From Cellulomonas humilata (lineage in GTDB: Bacteria; Actinomycetota; Actinomycetes; Actinomycetales; Cellulomonadaceae): 64,000 bases of DNA. The stretch is from positions 62,001 to 126,000 of the forward strand of contig NZ_JAUSVB010000004.1 of the NCBI RefSeq assembly GCF_030814415.1. Reading direction: 5' to 3'. Numbering within the stretch: the stretch's first letter is position 1; each line of letters begins with the position of its first letter. The notes under the pieces are model-generated. The model searched no databases, was not told where the DNA came from, and saw nothing but the letters and a program-made list of their open reading frames with translations. The translations under genes were made by a program, and so were the position numbers. Below, piece after piece: positions 1-8,099 of the stretch.

Positions 1-246
1 GATGTCCCGGAAGCTGTACAGGCGCTGCGTGCCTGAGCCGGTGGCCGGTCGGATCGACGGCTCCACCAGTCCGGTGCGTGCCCAGTAGTCGAGCTGGCGG
101 TAGGTGATCCCAGCGGCCCGGCACGCCGTCGGTCCGCGGTAGCCGGTCGCAGTGTCGAGGTCAGGGAGGTCGTCGTCGAACAGCATGCCCTGAGCGCGCT
201 GAGGCACTGCCCCGCTGACGCTCTCGGCGCTCTCGTTGCTGGTCAC
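1..246 (-). CDS. MerR-family transcriptional regulator (N-terminal part, truncated by window edge)
   Basis: The gene reads off the left edge; only the first 82 codons are present. After a hydrophilic leader of about 35 residues comes a winged-helix DNA-binding region with ITYRQLDYWARTGLVEPS, the recognition-helix and wing pattern of MerR proteins. It starts with GTG at 246. It is the last visible gene of the minus-strand cluster and follows the DUF151 gene, which matches the position of Rv1830 in the mycobacterial cluster as I recall it. Its ligand is unknown. The roughly 180 bases upstream (247-426) hold no gene and probably its promoter. Confidence 0.85.
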   Translation of the reverse strand, partial: MTSNESAESVSGAVPQRAQGMLFDDDLPDLDTATGYRGPTACRAAGITYRQLDYWARTGLVEPSIRPATGSGTQRLYSFRDI

Positions 247-426
247 GAATCCTCCACTCGTCGCACGCCGGTCGGCGGACATCTCCCCCGGCTGCTTGTC
301 AGACTAGGCCCGTGGGGGTGCAGACGCCATGACGCCCATGGGCGTGTCGCGACGGGCGAGTCTCACCTTCGACCTGAACGCGAAGGTTCACCCCTCAGTA
401 CCCGCGAGCAACCGTCGGTCGACGCC

Positions 427-951
427 TCAACGACCCTCTCCGCCCCCCTGGTCGTCCGGTTCCACCCCCGTCGTGAAGTCCTCGGGCGTGACGACGTCCA
501 AGAACCGTCGGAACCGCTCCAGATCCTGCTCCGACGTCGTGGTCCGCACCTCCACGCCCGCCACCGCGACGACCTCGGCGGAGCACAGCACAGGACACCC
601 GAACCGCAGCGCCATCGCGATGGCGTCCGACGCGCGCGAGTCCACGCGTGGCCCGGTGCGCAGCACAAGCTCGGCGTGGAACACCCCGTCCTCGAGCCGG
701 GTGATCTCGACCCTGGTCAGCCCGGAACCCGTGGCGATGAGCACGTCACGCAGGAGGTCGTGCGTCATGGGCCGTGGCGGCACGATCCCCGCCTGGGCGG
801 ACGCGATGGCACTCGCCTCGGTGGGCCCGATGAGGATCGGGACGAGGAGCTCGGAGTCGGGATCGAGCAGCAGCACGACGATCTCCTCGTCGGCAAGGTG
901 CTGGCGCACGCCGACGACCTCGACCGGAACAAGCTCGGCGTCCTCTCCCAT
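427..951 (-). CDS. Bifunctional nuclease family (DUF151) protein
   Basis: A 174-residue cytoplasmic protein with the DUF151 pattern: an N-terminal strand region, VLLLDPDSELLVPILIGPTEA, then HDLLRDVLIATG and a VDSRASDAIAMALR segment. Family members have been reported to have nuclease activity, but the physiological role in actinobacteria is unsettled. It lies between ftsR and the second merR gene, the usual synteny. ATG at 951 is preferred because the family normally begins just before the VPVEVVGVR strand. A GTG at 960 in the same frame is the alternative. The tail after residue 155 is acidic and glycine-rich. Confidence 0.88.
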   Translation of the reverse strand: MGEDAELVPVEVVGVRQHLADEEIVVLLLDPDSELLVPILIGPTEASAIASAQAGIVPPRPMTHDLLRDVLIATGSGLTRVEITRLEDGVFHAELVLRTGPRVDSRASDAIAMALRFGCPVLCSAEVVAVAGVEVRTTTSEQDLERFRRFLDVVTPEDFTTGVEPDDQGGGEGR

Positions 952-1020
952 GCAGCCCACGCTACGACGCGGACGCCGATCCGGCTCCCCCCGCGGGCAG
1001 ACGAACTGTGACGGGCTCCG

Positions 1021-1791
1021 CTACGGGGTCAGGTCGGCGACCGCGGCGCGCACGAGTGCGGTGTGCATCTGCGTGCACAGCTCGCCCACCTCGGCCGCCA
1101 GCGTGCTCGCACGCGCACGCGACGAGGCGCTGCGCTGACCACGCCACGGAGTGACGACCTGCTCGACCAGATCCGCCTGCCGGTCCGCTGACGTGCGGAA
1201 CTGCCGCAGGTGACGCGCGTCGATGCCGTGCTCGGCGAGGGCCGCGGCGGCGACCACGATCTCCCTGGCCCACAGGTCGAACGACCCTGAGCGGTCCACC
1301 CGGAGCACGCCCGCGGTGACGAGCTCGTCGACGAAGCCCACCTCGACGCCGGACTCGCGGGCGAGGGCGTCGATCGTCCAACGCGTCCCAGGGACCTCCC
1401 GGACTCCGTCACGCGTCGCGAGGCGTGCGCGGGGGGCCGGCTCGTCCTCCTCGCCGGCGTCGAGAGCCGCCAGGCGGTCACCGATGACCTTCAACGGCAT
1501 GTACCGGTCCCGCTGCTGACGCAGCACGAAGCGCAGACGCTCGATGTCGGCGGGTGAGTACTGCCGATAGCCGGCCGCGGTCCGCACCGGCTCGACGAGC
1601 CCCTGCTCCTCGAGGAAGCGGAGCTTGGACGTGGTGACAGCCGGGAACTCGATCTGCAGCGACGCCAGCACGTCGGAGATCCGCATCGATGCGCGACGGG
1701 AGATGCCACGGGGCCACGGCTCGTGCTCGCCGGCGAGCGCGACGACGTCCTGCGCCTCGGCCTGGACGCGCTGCGCGCGAGCGCTCGTCAC
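1021..1791 (-). CDS. ftsR: MerR-like regulator FtsR
   Basis: A 256-residue protein. A MerR-type winged helix occupies roughly residues 36-105 (ISDVLASLQIEFPAVTTSK, then RFLEEQGLVEP and GYRQYSPADIERLRFVLRQQ). A linker and a second helical domain follow. The family includes mycobacterial Rv1828 and corynebacterial FtsR, an activator of ftsZ expression, so a cell-division role is inferred. GTG at 1791 is preceded by a good GAGGGGAG ribosome-binding site; an internal ATG at 1686 sits right at the HTH. It follows garA by 40 bases, and the order garA-ftsR-DUF151-merR is the conserved one. Confidence 0.87.
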   Translation of the reverse strand: MTSARAQRVQAEAQDVVALAGEHEPWPRGISRRASMRISDVLASLQIEFPAVTTSKLRFLEEQGLVEPVRTAAGYRQYSPADIERLRFVLRQQRDRYMPLKVIGDRLAALDAGEEDEPAPRARLATRDGVREVPGTRWTIDALARESGVEVGFVDELVTAGVLRVDRSGSFDLWAREIVVAAAALAEHGIDARHLRQFRTSADRQADLVEQVVTPWRGQRSASSRARASTLAAEVGELCTQMHTALVRAAVADLTP

Positions 1792-1831
1792 GAGGCAGCT
1801 CCCCTCGGGCCGAGCGTCTGGGACCGGGCGG

Positions 1832-2296
1832 TCACGCGCCGGCCGCGTCGCGGTGCGGGCTGGGGTGGAACGTCATGCGGTACTTGCCGATCTGCACCTC
1901 GTCGCCGGACCGCAGCACCGACTGGTCGATGCGTGACCGGTTGACGTAGGTGCCGTTGAGCGACCCGATGTCGCGCACCGCGAACGTCGTGCCCTCACGG
2001 ACGAACTCCGCGTGCTTGCGCGACACCGTGACGTCGTCGAGGAAGATGTCGGCCCCCGTGGACCGACCCGCGACGGTCCGCTCGGCATCGAGGAGGAACC
2101 GTGCGCCGGCGCTCGGTCCGCGCTGCATGACCAGGAGGGCCGACGTCGGCGGGAGCGCGTGCACGGCTGCGACCTCGTCCGGAGTCAGTCCGACAGGCGC
2201 CGACGCCTCGATCTCGACCGGTTCGATCGCTCCGAAGCTCATCGTCGTGTCGGGTCCGTGGGCTGGACGCCCGACCTGCGGGTCCTCGCCGCTCAT
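1832..2296 (-). CDS. garA: FHA-domain protein GarA/OdhI
   Basis: A 154-residue protein with a C-terminal forkhead-associated domain at about residues 55-140. It carries the phosphothreonine-binding signatures GRSTGADI, TVSRKHAEF and GSLNGTYVN. GarA/OdhI binds and inhibits 2-oxoglutarate dehydrogenase and regulates glutamate metabolism when unphosphorylated; PknB-type kinases phosphorylate an N-terminal ETTS motif and switch it off. Here the N-terminus has DTTM at residues 16-19, which keeps both threonines but changes the flanking residues. It lies in the standard cluster upstream of ftsR. About 140 gene-free bases (2297-2437) separate it from the DUF881 gene. Confidence 0.88.
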   Translation of the reverse strand: MSGEDPQVGRPAHGPDTTMSFGAIEPVEIEASAPVGLTPDEVAAVHALPPTSALLVMQRGPSAGARFLLDAERTVAGRSTGADIFLDDVTVSRKHAEFVREGTTFAVRDIGSLNGTYVNRSRIDQSVLRSGDEVQIGKYRMTFHPSPHRDAAGA

Positions 2297-2437
2297 GCCA
2301 CCTCCCGGGCCCGTTCATCACGTCGACCACCGGTGTCTCTCGGGGTCACGCACACCCTATGCGGAGCGAGCGGGTCGGCGCAGCACGTCCGGCGCTCGTT
2401 GCGACGCGATCGCGCTGGTCGGCGGCGCAGATCCGGA

Positions 2438-3613
2438 CTAATCGGCCTGCGGCGGGACAGGGGTCGCGTACACCGGGTCGGGCACCGCGCGCACCGCGTC
2501 GACCTCGACCAGGTCCAGCCGGTCCACGGTTCCCTTGCCGCCGTCGTTGCGCACCTGCGCCATCGCGCCGCCGGGGATCTGCAGCGCTGGCGCGATGATG
2601 TCCGGGTCCCCGATGGCGAGCCACCGGTACGGCGCGCTCAGCTCGACGCCGTCGAGCACCACCGCGCCACGGGCGCCGGTGAACGCGCTGCTCGCCGTGA
2701 CACGCTGGTCGTTGAGCTGGATCGCCTCCGCCCCGGCGTTGCGCATCTCCTCGAGCATGTTGAGCATCGTGATCGGCTTGATGAACCGGTCGGTCTCCGT
2801 GAGCGTGACGATCACCCCCGGCCCTTCGGCCGGCAGCCGTCCCGCGAGGATCCCCTGCGTCTCGGCGCTGCGCCGCAGGGCGTCGAGCGCCGCTTGGCGG
2901 CGGTCCGAGCCCGAGAGCAGGTCATCACGCTCTCGGGCGAGGTCGGCCGCCTCCCGGGCGAGCGCGTCCCCCCGGTTCGTGGTCTCGTCGAGGATGCGGA
3001 CCAGGTCACCCTGCCGCATCCCGGCGAGGTCCGTCTCGCCCGACTGCCGGACCTGCGCGACCAGGGCGAAGCCGAGGACAGCACACAGGACGCCGGCGAG
3101 GAGCTGCGCACGGTTGGCCCGCGGCTTCAGCGCCTGGCCGAGCACCGCCCAGCTGCTCGGCGCCGGAGGAGCGGTCTCGACGACGGTCTCGTCGCTCTCC
3201 GTCGCGCCGGGCAGAGCCTCGGGTGCCTCGGGTGCGTCTGGTTCGGCCGGCGTGAAGTCCGGCGCGACGAACACCCGGACATCGTGCGGAACGGGCTCAG
3301 TCTGGGGTTCCCGCACGTCGGACGGCGAGCTGATGTCGTCGGGCTCGTCCTCCGGCACGACGGGGGGCAACGAGTTCGCGTCGTCGGGCTCGTCCTCGGG
3401 CACCACGGGGGGCAACGAGTTCACGTCATCAGGCTCGTCCTCCGGCACGACCGGCGGCAGCGAGTTCACCTCGTCGGGCTCGTCGTCCGGCACGACCGGG
3501 GGCAGCGAGTTGGGCTCGTCCTCCGGCACGACGGGGGGCAGCGAGTTGGGCTCGTCGGCAGGCAGCCGATCGTCCTGCTGCTGCGGGCCGTCCAGGGGCT
3601 CGTTCACCGTCAC
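2438..3613 (-). CDS. DUF881 membrane-anchored protein with acidic repeat N-terminus
   Basis: A 391-residue protein. GTG at 3613 overlaps the stop of the small-basic-protein gene (GTGA), which fixes the start. Residues about 23-94 form an acidic, proline-rich tandem repeat. A single membrane helix follows (AQLLAGVLCAVLGFALVAQV), then a coiled-coil-like stretch and the extracytoplasmic DUF881 domain (GPGVIVTLTE, NAGAEAIQLNDQRV, APYRWLAIGDP). The DUF881-Sbp-DUF881 trio is conserved in Gram-positive bacteria near cell-division and envelope genes; its function is unknown. Topology is inferred to be N-terminus inside. Confidence 0.85.
   Translation of the reverse strand: MTVNEPLDGPQQQDDRLPADEPNSLPPVVPEDEPNSLPPVVPDDEPDEVNSLPPVVPEDEPDDVNSLPPVVPEDEPDDANSLPPVVPEDEPDDISSPSDVREPQTEPVPHDVRVFVAPDFTPAEPDAPEAPEALPGATESDETVVETAPPAPSSWAVLGQALKPRANRAQLLAGVLCAVLGFALVAQVRQSGETDLAGMRQGDLVRILDETTNRGDALAREAADLARERDDLLSGSDRRQAALDALRRSAETQGILAGRLPAEGPGVIVTLTETDRFIKPITMLNMLEEMRNAGAEAIQLNDQRVTASSAFTGARGAVVLDGVELSAPYRWLAIGDPDIIAPALQIPGGAMAQVRNDGGKGTVDRLDLVEVDAVRAVPDPVYATPVPPQAD
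3332..3547 (-). repeat. Five tandem NSLPPVVP repeats inside the DUF881 gene
   Basis: In the predicted cytoplasmic N-terminal region the octapeptide NSLPPVVP recurs five times, each followed by an acidic EDEP or DDEP block. One unit is 12 residues long and the other four are 15 (36 and 45 bases). The DNA copies are nearly identical, differing mainly at third positions, which suggests recent expansion by slippage or unequal crossing-over. Proline-rich acidic tracts of this kind may be extended spacers or docking sites for a protein partner; that is inference. Confidence 0.9.
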
Positions 3614-3942
3614 GCCTTGAACAGGTGTCGACGGATCGACGCGGCGTTGGAGAAGATCCGGATCCCGAGCACGACCACGACGGCGGTCGACAGCTGGGTG
3701 CCGACGCCGAGCTGGTCGCCGAGGAACACGATCAACGCGGCGACCACGACGTTGGACAGGAAGGAGATGAGGAAGACCCGGTCGTCGAAGATCCCGTCGA
3801 GCATCGCGCGGAACCCGCCGAACAGGGCGTCGAGGGCTGCCACGACCGCGATCGGGAGGTAGGGCTGGAGCTCCAGAGGCACGGTGGGCTGCAGGAGCAG
3901 GCCTCCGACGACCCCGATGATCAGGCCGATGACTGCGATCAC
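3610..3942 (-). CDS. sbp: Small basic protein (DUF1290)
   Basis: A 110-residue integral membrane protein with three or four hydrophobic segments: IAVIGLIIGVVGGLLLQ, YLPIAVVAALDALFGG, VFLISFLSNVVVAALIVFLG and a fourth near the C-terminus. The pattern AALDALFGGFRA is characteristic of DUF1290 (Sbp). GTG at 3942 overlaps the stop of the upstream DUF881 gene, and its own stop overlaps the next DUF881 start, so all three are probably translationally coupled. The family always travels with DUF881 genes near pgsA or division genes. Its role is unknown. Confidence 0.88.
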   Translation of the reverse strand: MIAVIGLIIGVVGGLLLQPTVPLELQPYLPIAVVAALDALFGGFRAMLDGIFDDRVFLISFLSNVVVAALIVFLGDQLGVGTQLSTAVVVVLGIRIFSNAASIRRHLFKA

Positions 3943-4892
3943 GTGTCGTCCTTCCCTGTCGGACCAGCAGACCCTGCCATACCGTCCTCGTCCGGCGCAT
4001 CCTCGACTGCCCCCGGCGACGGCACAGGAGCGGCAGTCGACTCGGGCACGCGCGCCGAGTACATCGTGACCAGACCGGTGCCGGGCAGCTCGAGCTTGCT
4101 CTGCGAGGACAGCTGGACGCCGATGCCGTAGGTCGTGCGCAGCGTCGCCAGGTGCTGTCCGGCGCTGGCGCGGGCGAGCTCGGTCTGCATGTGGACGGCG
4201 TCGCCGACAGCCTCGACGGTGTACGGGCTGCTGAGGGCGACGAGGTCGACCAGCACCGCGTCCCCCGCGCTCCGGATCGCGGTCATGGCGGAGATCCGCT
4301 GCCCGTTCACCGCGATGGCCTCGGCACCGGCGGCCCACAGCCCGTTCACGACGACCTGCAGGTCGACGTCCTGCACCCGCAGGGACTGGTCGACGACGTC
4401 CGGGTCGTCGGAGGGCGCATCGGTGAGGACGAGACGCAGGCCGGGCCCCGTGACCGGCATGACGCCGGCCTGGACCGCGTCGGCCTCGATCTGGTCACGG
4501 ACGGGCTGGGCCTCGTCGCCCAGGACCTCCTCCTGCAAGGTCGCGATCTCCTCCGTCATCGTGGTGATGTCGGCCTGGATCGCGTCCGCCTCCGTGCTGC
4601 GCTGCTCGATCTGCGACTCGAGCAGGTCACGTGCTTCCTGCACCGAGCTGGTGGGCTGCCGCAGCGCGACCGTGGCCGCCGTCGCACCGAGACCCAGTGC
4701 GATCGCCAGCGCCACGAGGCCGGCGGTCGACCGTCGCGTCCGTCGCGGCTCCGACCCCGCGGCCCGGCGGGCTGCGGCGTCGGCGTAGCCGGGGTCGAGC
4801 GGGCGTCGGTAGACCTCGGTCAGGAGCGTCATCGAGGCGTCCGGGCTGCGCTGGGTCTCCTCGGTCGCCTCGGACCCGTGCCGCGGGCTCAT
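3939..4892 (-). CDS. DUF881 family protein (upstream copy)
   Basis: A 317-residue protein. A charged N-terminal region of about 55 residues is followed by a membrane helix (TAGLVALAIALGLGATAATV), a coiled coil (roughly residues 80-125) and the DUF881 domain (GPGLRLVLTDAP, LWAAGAEAIAVNGQRISAM). A threonine/proline-rich tail closes it. ATG at 4892 overlaps the pgsA-like stop (ATGA). It is the first DUF881 partner flanking sbp. The two DUF881 proteins differ strongly at the N-terminus, so they are probably not interchangeable. Function unknown; an envelope role is inferred from topology and neighbours. Confidence 0.86.
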   Translation of the reverse strand: MSPRHGSEATEETQRSPDASMTLLTEVYRRPLDPGYADAAARRAAGSEPRRTRRSTAGLVALAIALGLGATAATVALRQPTSSVQEARDLLESQIEQRSTEADAIQADITTMTEEIATLQEEVLGDEAQPVRDQIEADAVQAGVMPVTGPGLRLVLTDAPSDDPDVVDQSLRVQDVDLQVVVNGLWAAGAEAIAVNGQRISAMTAIRSAGDAVLVDLVALSSPYTVEAVGDAVHMQTELARASAGQHLATLRTTYGIGVQLSSQSKLELPGTGLVTMYSARVPESTAAPVPSPGAVEDAPDEDGMAGSAGPTGKDDT

Positions 4893-5488
4893 CCGGCGTC
4901 CGCCGACTCGCGCAGGAGGTGGCGCGCCTGGGTGAGGTAGACGGCGGCCGAGAACCAGTACAGCGCGACGCCCCAGAGGGCGCAGGCCCATCCCACGACG
5001 CCGGCGGCCGTGCCGATCCACGAGTCCCACTGCGCGAGCAGGAGCAGCGGGAACGCGTAGAGCAGCGCGAACGTCCCGGCCTTGCCCGCCAGGTGCACCT
5101 GGAGCGGGGCGTACCCCGCCCTGGCCAGCACGACGAGCATCACCGCAAGGACCACGTCACGCAGGACCAGGACCCCGAGCAGCCACCACGGCACGACACC
5201 GCTCCATGCGAGGGCGACGAGCGTCACGATGATGAAGAGCCGGTCCGCTGCCGGGTCCAGCAGCTGGCCCAGCCGGGAGACCTGACCGAGCCGGCGCGCC
5301 AGCACGCCGTCCAACCAGTCGCTCGCCCCGGAGAGCGCGAGCACGGCGACCGCCCACCCGTCCTGGCCGCGCACGATCAGCAGCGCGAACACGGGGACGA
5401 GAAGGAGTCGCACGAGGCTGATGATGTTCGGGACGGTCAGCACGCGTGTGGAGACGACGTCGTTGCTCGCCACTGCCTCCCCCGTCAC
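4889..5488 (-). CDS. pgsA: CDP-alcohol phosphatidyltransferase (PgsA-like)
   Basis: A 199-residue polytopic membrane enzyme with the CDP-alcohol phosphotransferase motif D-x2-D-G-x2-A-R-x8-G-x3-D-x3-D, visible from SDWLDGVLAR to LLDPAADR. Such enzymes move a phosphatidyl group from CDP-diacylglycerol to an alcohol, here probably glycerol-3-phosphate (phosphatidylglycerophosphate synthase), in the inner membrane. About five hydrophobic segments follow. It heads the minus-strand cluster, as pgsA2 does in mycobacteria. The exact alcohol acceptor cannot be decided from sequence. Confidence 0.85.
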   Translation of the reverse strand: MTGEAVASNDVVSTRVLTVPNIISLVRLLLVPVFALLIVRGQDGWAVAVLALSGASDWLDGVLARRLGQVSRLGQLLDPAADRLFIIVTLVALAWSGVVPWWLLGVLVLRDVVLAVMLVVLARAGYAPLQVHLAGKAGTFALLYAFPLLLLAQWDSWIGTAAGVVGWACALWGVALYWFSAAVYLTQARHLLRESADAG

Positions 5489-5591
5489 CGTCTCGTCCTG
5501 GCGGCGTCGATCCTATGCGGCCTCGGGACCGGCTCCGGACGACTGCACGCCTTCGGCTGCAGCACCCGGTGGGTGGTGCGACAGTTCTGAG

Positions 5592-6005
5592 ATGGTCCAC
5601 CGCAACGATCCCGATGTCATCACCCGACTCCTGACCGTCCCCGGACGGTGGGCGGTCGTCGGCCTGTCGACCAACACGTCGCGCGCGGCGTACGGCGTCG
5701 CCTCGTACGTCCAGTCGCTCGGCCACGAGATCGTGCCCGTCCACCCGCAGGCACCGACCGTGCACGGCGCCGCCGGCGTGCGCTCGCTCGCCGACCTGGA
5801 CGGACCGGTGGACGTGGTGGACGTCTTCGTGAACAGCTCGCTGTGCGGCGACGTCGTCGACCAGGCCGTCTCCGTGGGTGCCCGCGCCGTCTGGCTGCAG
5901 CTCGGGGTCGTCGACGAGGCAGCGGCCGAGCGCGCCCGCGCCGCCGGGCTCGACGTCGTGATGGACGCGTGCCCTGCGATCGAGGGTTCGCGCCGCGGTC
6001 TGTGA
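5592..6005 (+). CDS. CoA-binding domain protein
   Basis: A 137-residue protein that is essentially a single Rossmann-like CoA-binding domain of the YccU type: WAVVGLSTNTSRAAYGVASY, GHEIVPVHPQAP and VDVVDVFVNSS, ending in VMDACPAIEG. Family members bind CoA or acyl-CoA; no catalytic residues are evident and no pathway is known. ATG at 5592 is used because the domain begins within 15 residues of it. It is divergent from the pgsA-like gene. An inverted repeat GTGACGT/ACGTCAC at 6002-6023, overlapping the stop, may act as its terminator. Confidence 0.85.
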   Translation: MVHRNDPDVITRLLTVPGRWAVVGLSTNTSRAAYGVASYVQSLGHEIVPVHPQAPTVHGAAGVRSLADLDGPVDVVDVFVNSSLCGDVVDQAVSVGARAVWLQLGVVDEAAAERARAAGLDVVMDACPAIEGSRRGL

Positions 6006-6264
6006 CGTTGTGCGCGACGTCACCTGCGGCAACACTGCCGAGACGGACGCGCGACCGGTAGACTCCTCCACGAATCTGGAGTTCGTCGCGTCCCCCTTCG
6101 AGGCGTCGCCACCGCCGCTGAGCCGGTCGGGGCCCGCCTCGCGTCGTGTGGTCTAGGCATCGCGTGAGCGGTTGCCACTGGGTGGTCCGGGGCTGCGACC
6201 CGCTGTTCGCCGACCCGGTGCACGGTTCAGGGCTCCGCCCCGCGATGATCGGTTCCCCCACTTC
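6006..6264 (+). other. Gene-free 259-base leader before the RNA helicase gene
   Basis: No supported coding region lies here. The stretch contains a possible -10 hexamer (TAGACT near 6059) directly followed by a small hairpin (CTCCA/TGGAG near 6066-6081), which would leave a 5' untranslated region of nearly 200 bases. Long structured leaders are common in front of cold-inducible DEAD-box helicase genes, so autoregulation at the RNA level is plausible but not shown. Confidence 0.4.
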
Positions 6265-8043
6265 ATGAGCTCTGCCCTGTCCTCTGCGCCCTCTGACTCT
6301 GCTCAGATCCCCGCTGACGCCACCTTCTCCGACCTCGGCCTGCCGCCGGCCCTCGAGGCCGCGATCTCCGACCTCGGCTTCACCGTCCCGTCCGCCATCC
6401 AGTCCCAGGCGGTCCCCGCGCTGCTGAGCGGCCGCGACATCGTCGGCGTCGCCCAGACCGGCACCGGCAAGACCGCCGCGTTCGGCCTGCCGCTGCTCGC
6501 CGCCATCGACTACGACCTGCCGGCCGTCCAGGCCGTCGTCCTGACCCCGACGCGTGAGCTGGCGATGCAGGTGGCGGACGCCATCCAGTCGTTCGCGACG
6601 CACCTTCCCGGCCTGAACGTCCTCGCCGTGTACGGCGGTTCGCCGTTCCTGCCGCAGCAGCGCGCGCTGGCCCGCGGCGCTCAGGTCGTCGTCGGCACCC
6701 CCGGCCGCGTCCTGGACCACCTCGACCGCCGCACGCTGAAGATGGACAACGTCCGCTTCCTGGTGCTGGACGAGGCCGACGAGATGCTGCGCATGGGCTT
6801 CGCCGAGGACGTCGACAAGGTCCTCTCCGCCGCCCCCCGCGAGCGACAGGTCGCCCTGTTCTCCGCCACGATGCCGCCGCAGATCCGCCGCGTCGCCGAG
6901 CAGCACCTGAACCGCCCCGTCGAGATCACGGTCTCGCGCCAGGCGTCGACGGTGACCAGCGTCCGGCAGACCTACGCCGTCGTCCCGCACCGTCACAAGA
7001 CCGGTGCGCTCGCCCGCGTCCTGGCCGTGTCGCCTGCGGACGCGGCGATCGTGTTCGTCCGCACCCGTGGTGCGGCCGAGGAGGTCGGCAGCGCGCTGAT
7101 CGAGCGCGGCATCTCCGCGGCGTACATCTCCGGTGACGTCGCCCAGACCGAGCGGGAGAAGATCGTCGACCGGCTGCGCACCGGGGCGCTCGACGTCCTC
7201 GTCGCCACCGACGTGGCCGCGCGCGGTCTCGACGTCGACCGCATCGGGCTCGTCGTCAACTTCGACGTGCCGCGCGAGCCGGAGACGTACGTGCACCGCA
7301 TCGGCCGCACCGGTCGCGCGGGACGCGAGGGCGAAGCCCTGTCGTTCGTCACGCCGTCCGAGCAGTCGCGCCTGCGCCAGATCGAGCGCACGACGCGCCA
7401 GTCGCTCCAGCAGGTCGAGATCCCCTCGCCCGCCGAGGTCTCCGCCCACCGGGTGCAGACCCTGCTGGCCCGTACGGCTGCCCGTGCCGAGCTGGACCGC
7501 CTGGACCTCTACCGCGAGGCCATCGCGGTGCACCTCGCCCAGAACCCGGACGTCGACCCGTTCGAGCTGCTCGCCGTGGTCACCGCGCTCGCCGTCGGCG
7601 ACGAGGGCCCCGTGGCGGTCCAGCACGGCGACGACCTCGACGACGCCCTCTCGCGCGCCCACCTCACCGGTGGCAGCGACCGTGGCAACGACCGCTCCGA
7701 CCGGCCCGAGCGCGGCGAGCGTCGCCGTTCCGACACGCACGTCGCCGGTGGCTCGCCGCGGTGGCGCGTCGCCGTCGGCCACCGTGACGGCCTCCAGCCG
7801 GGTGCCCTCGTGGGTGCGCTCACCGGCGAGGGCGGCCTGACCGGCAAGGACGTCGGCAAGATCGACATCTTCGGCAGCTTCGCGCTCGTCGACATCCCGG
7901 CCGGCCTCTCCGCCGACGTGATCGACCGCCTCGCCCGCACGCGGGTCGCCGGTCGGCCGCTGCGCATCCGCCTCGACCAGGGTCCCCGCCCGGGTCACGG
8001 CGCCTCGCGCCCGACGCACGGCCCGGCTCGCGGCCGCAGCTGA
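6265..8043 (+). CDS. DEAD-box ATP-dependent RNA helicase (DeaD/CsdA type)
   Basis: A 592-residue helicase with the full motif set: the Q-motif region (FSDLGLPPALEAAI), AQTGTGKT, PTRELAMQ, TPGRVLDHL, DEAD, SAT, ARGLDV and HRIGRTGR. The C-terminal ~100 residues (PRWRVAVGHRDGLQPGALVG onward) resemble the DbpA/CsdA RNA-binding domain, followed by a basic Gly/Arg tail. It unwinds RNA duplexes in ribosome assembly or mRNA turnover, typically at low temperature. ATG at 6265 gives the normal short N-terminus before the Q motif. It ends at a strong bidirectional terminator. Confidence 0.93.
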   Translation: MSSALSSAPSDSAQIPADATFSDLGLPPALEAAISDLGFTVPSAIQSQAVPALLSGRDIVGVAQTGTGKTAAFGLPLLAAIDYDLPAVQAVVLTPTRELAMQVADAIQSFATHLPGLNVLAVYGGSPFLPQQRALARGAQVVVGTPGRVLDHLDRRTLKMDNVRFLVLDEADEMLRMGFAEDVDKVLSAAPRERQVALFSATMPPQIRRVAEQHLNRPVEITVSRQASTVTSVRQTYAVVPHRHKTGALARVLAVSPADAAIVFVRTRGAAEEVGSALIERGISAAYISGDVAQTEREKIVDRLRTGALDVLVATDVAARGLDVDRIGLVVNFDVPREPETYVHRIGRTGRAGREGEALSFVTPSEQSRLRQIERTTRQSLQQVEIPSPAEVSAHRVQTLLARTAARAELDRLDLYREAIAVHLAQNPDVDPFELLAVVTALAVGDEGPVAVQHGDDLDDALSRAHLTGGSDRGNDRSDRPERGERRRSDTHVAGGSPRWRVAVGHRDGLQPGALVGALTGEGGLTGKDVGKIDIFGSFALVDIPAGLSADVIDRLARTRVAGRPLRIRLDQGPRPGHGASRPTHGPARGRS

Positions 8044-8045
8044 CA

Positions 8046-8095
8046 AGCACGACGACGCCCTGTCTCCCGGTACCGGGAGGCAGGGGCGTCGTGCT
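8046..8095. terminator. Bidirectional hairpin terminator
   Basis: An imperfect palindrome of about 22 base pairs (AGCACGAC...CTCCCGG pairing with CCGGGAGGCAGG...GTCGTGCT) fills the space between two convergent genes. It has no clear T-tract, as is usual in high-GC actinobacteria. It probably terminates both the helicase and the sensor gene on the other strand. Confidence 0.8.
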
Positions 8096-8099
8096 GTCG

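Noticed and set aside
2012..3862. A 616-codon plus-strand frame across garA and DUF881
   Set aside because: The opposite strand carries recognised FHA and DUF881 domains with coupled starts; this frame has none.
5620..8046. An 808-codon open frame antisense to the RNA helicase gene
   Set aside because: It mirrors the helicase codons, has no domain motifs and is rich in Arg, Asp and Gly, as expected of shadow frames in high-GC DNA.
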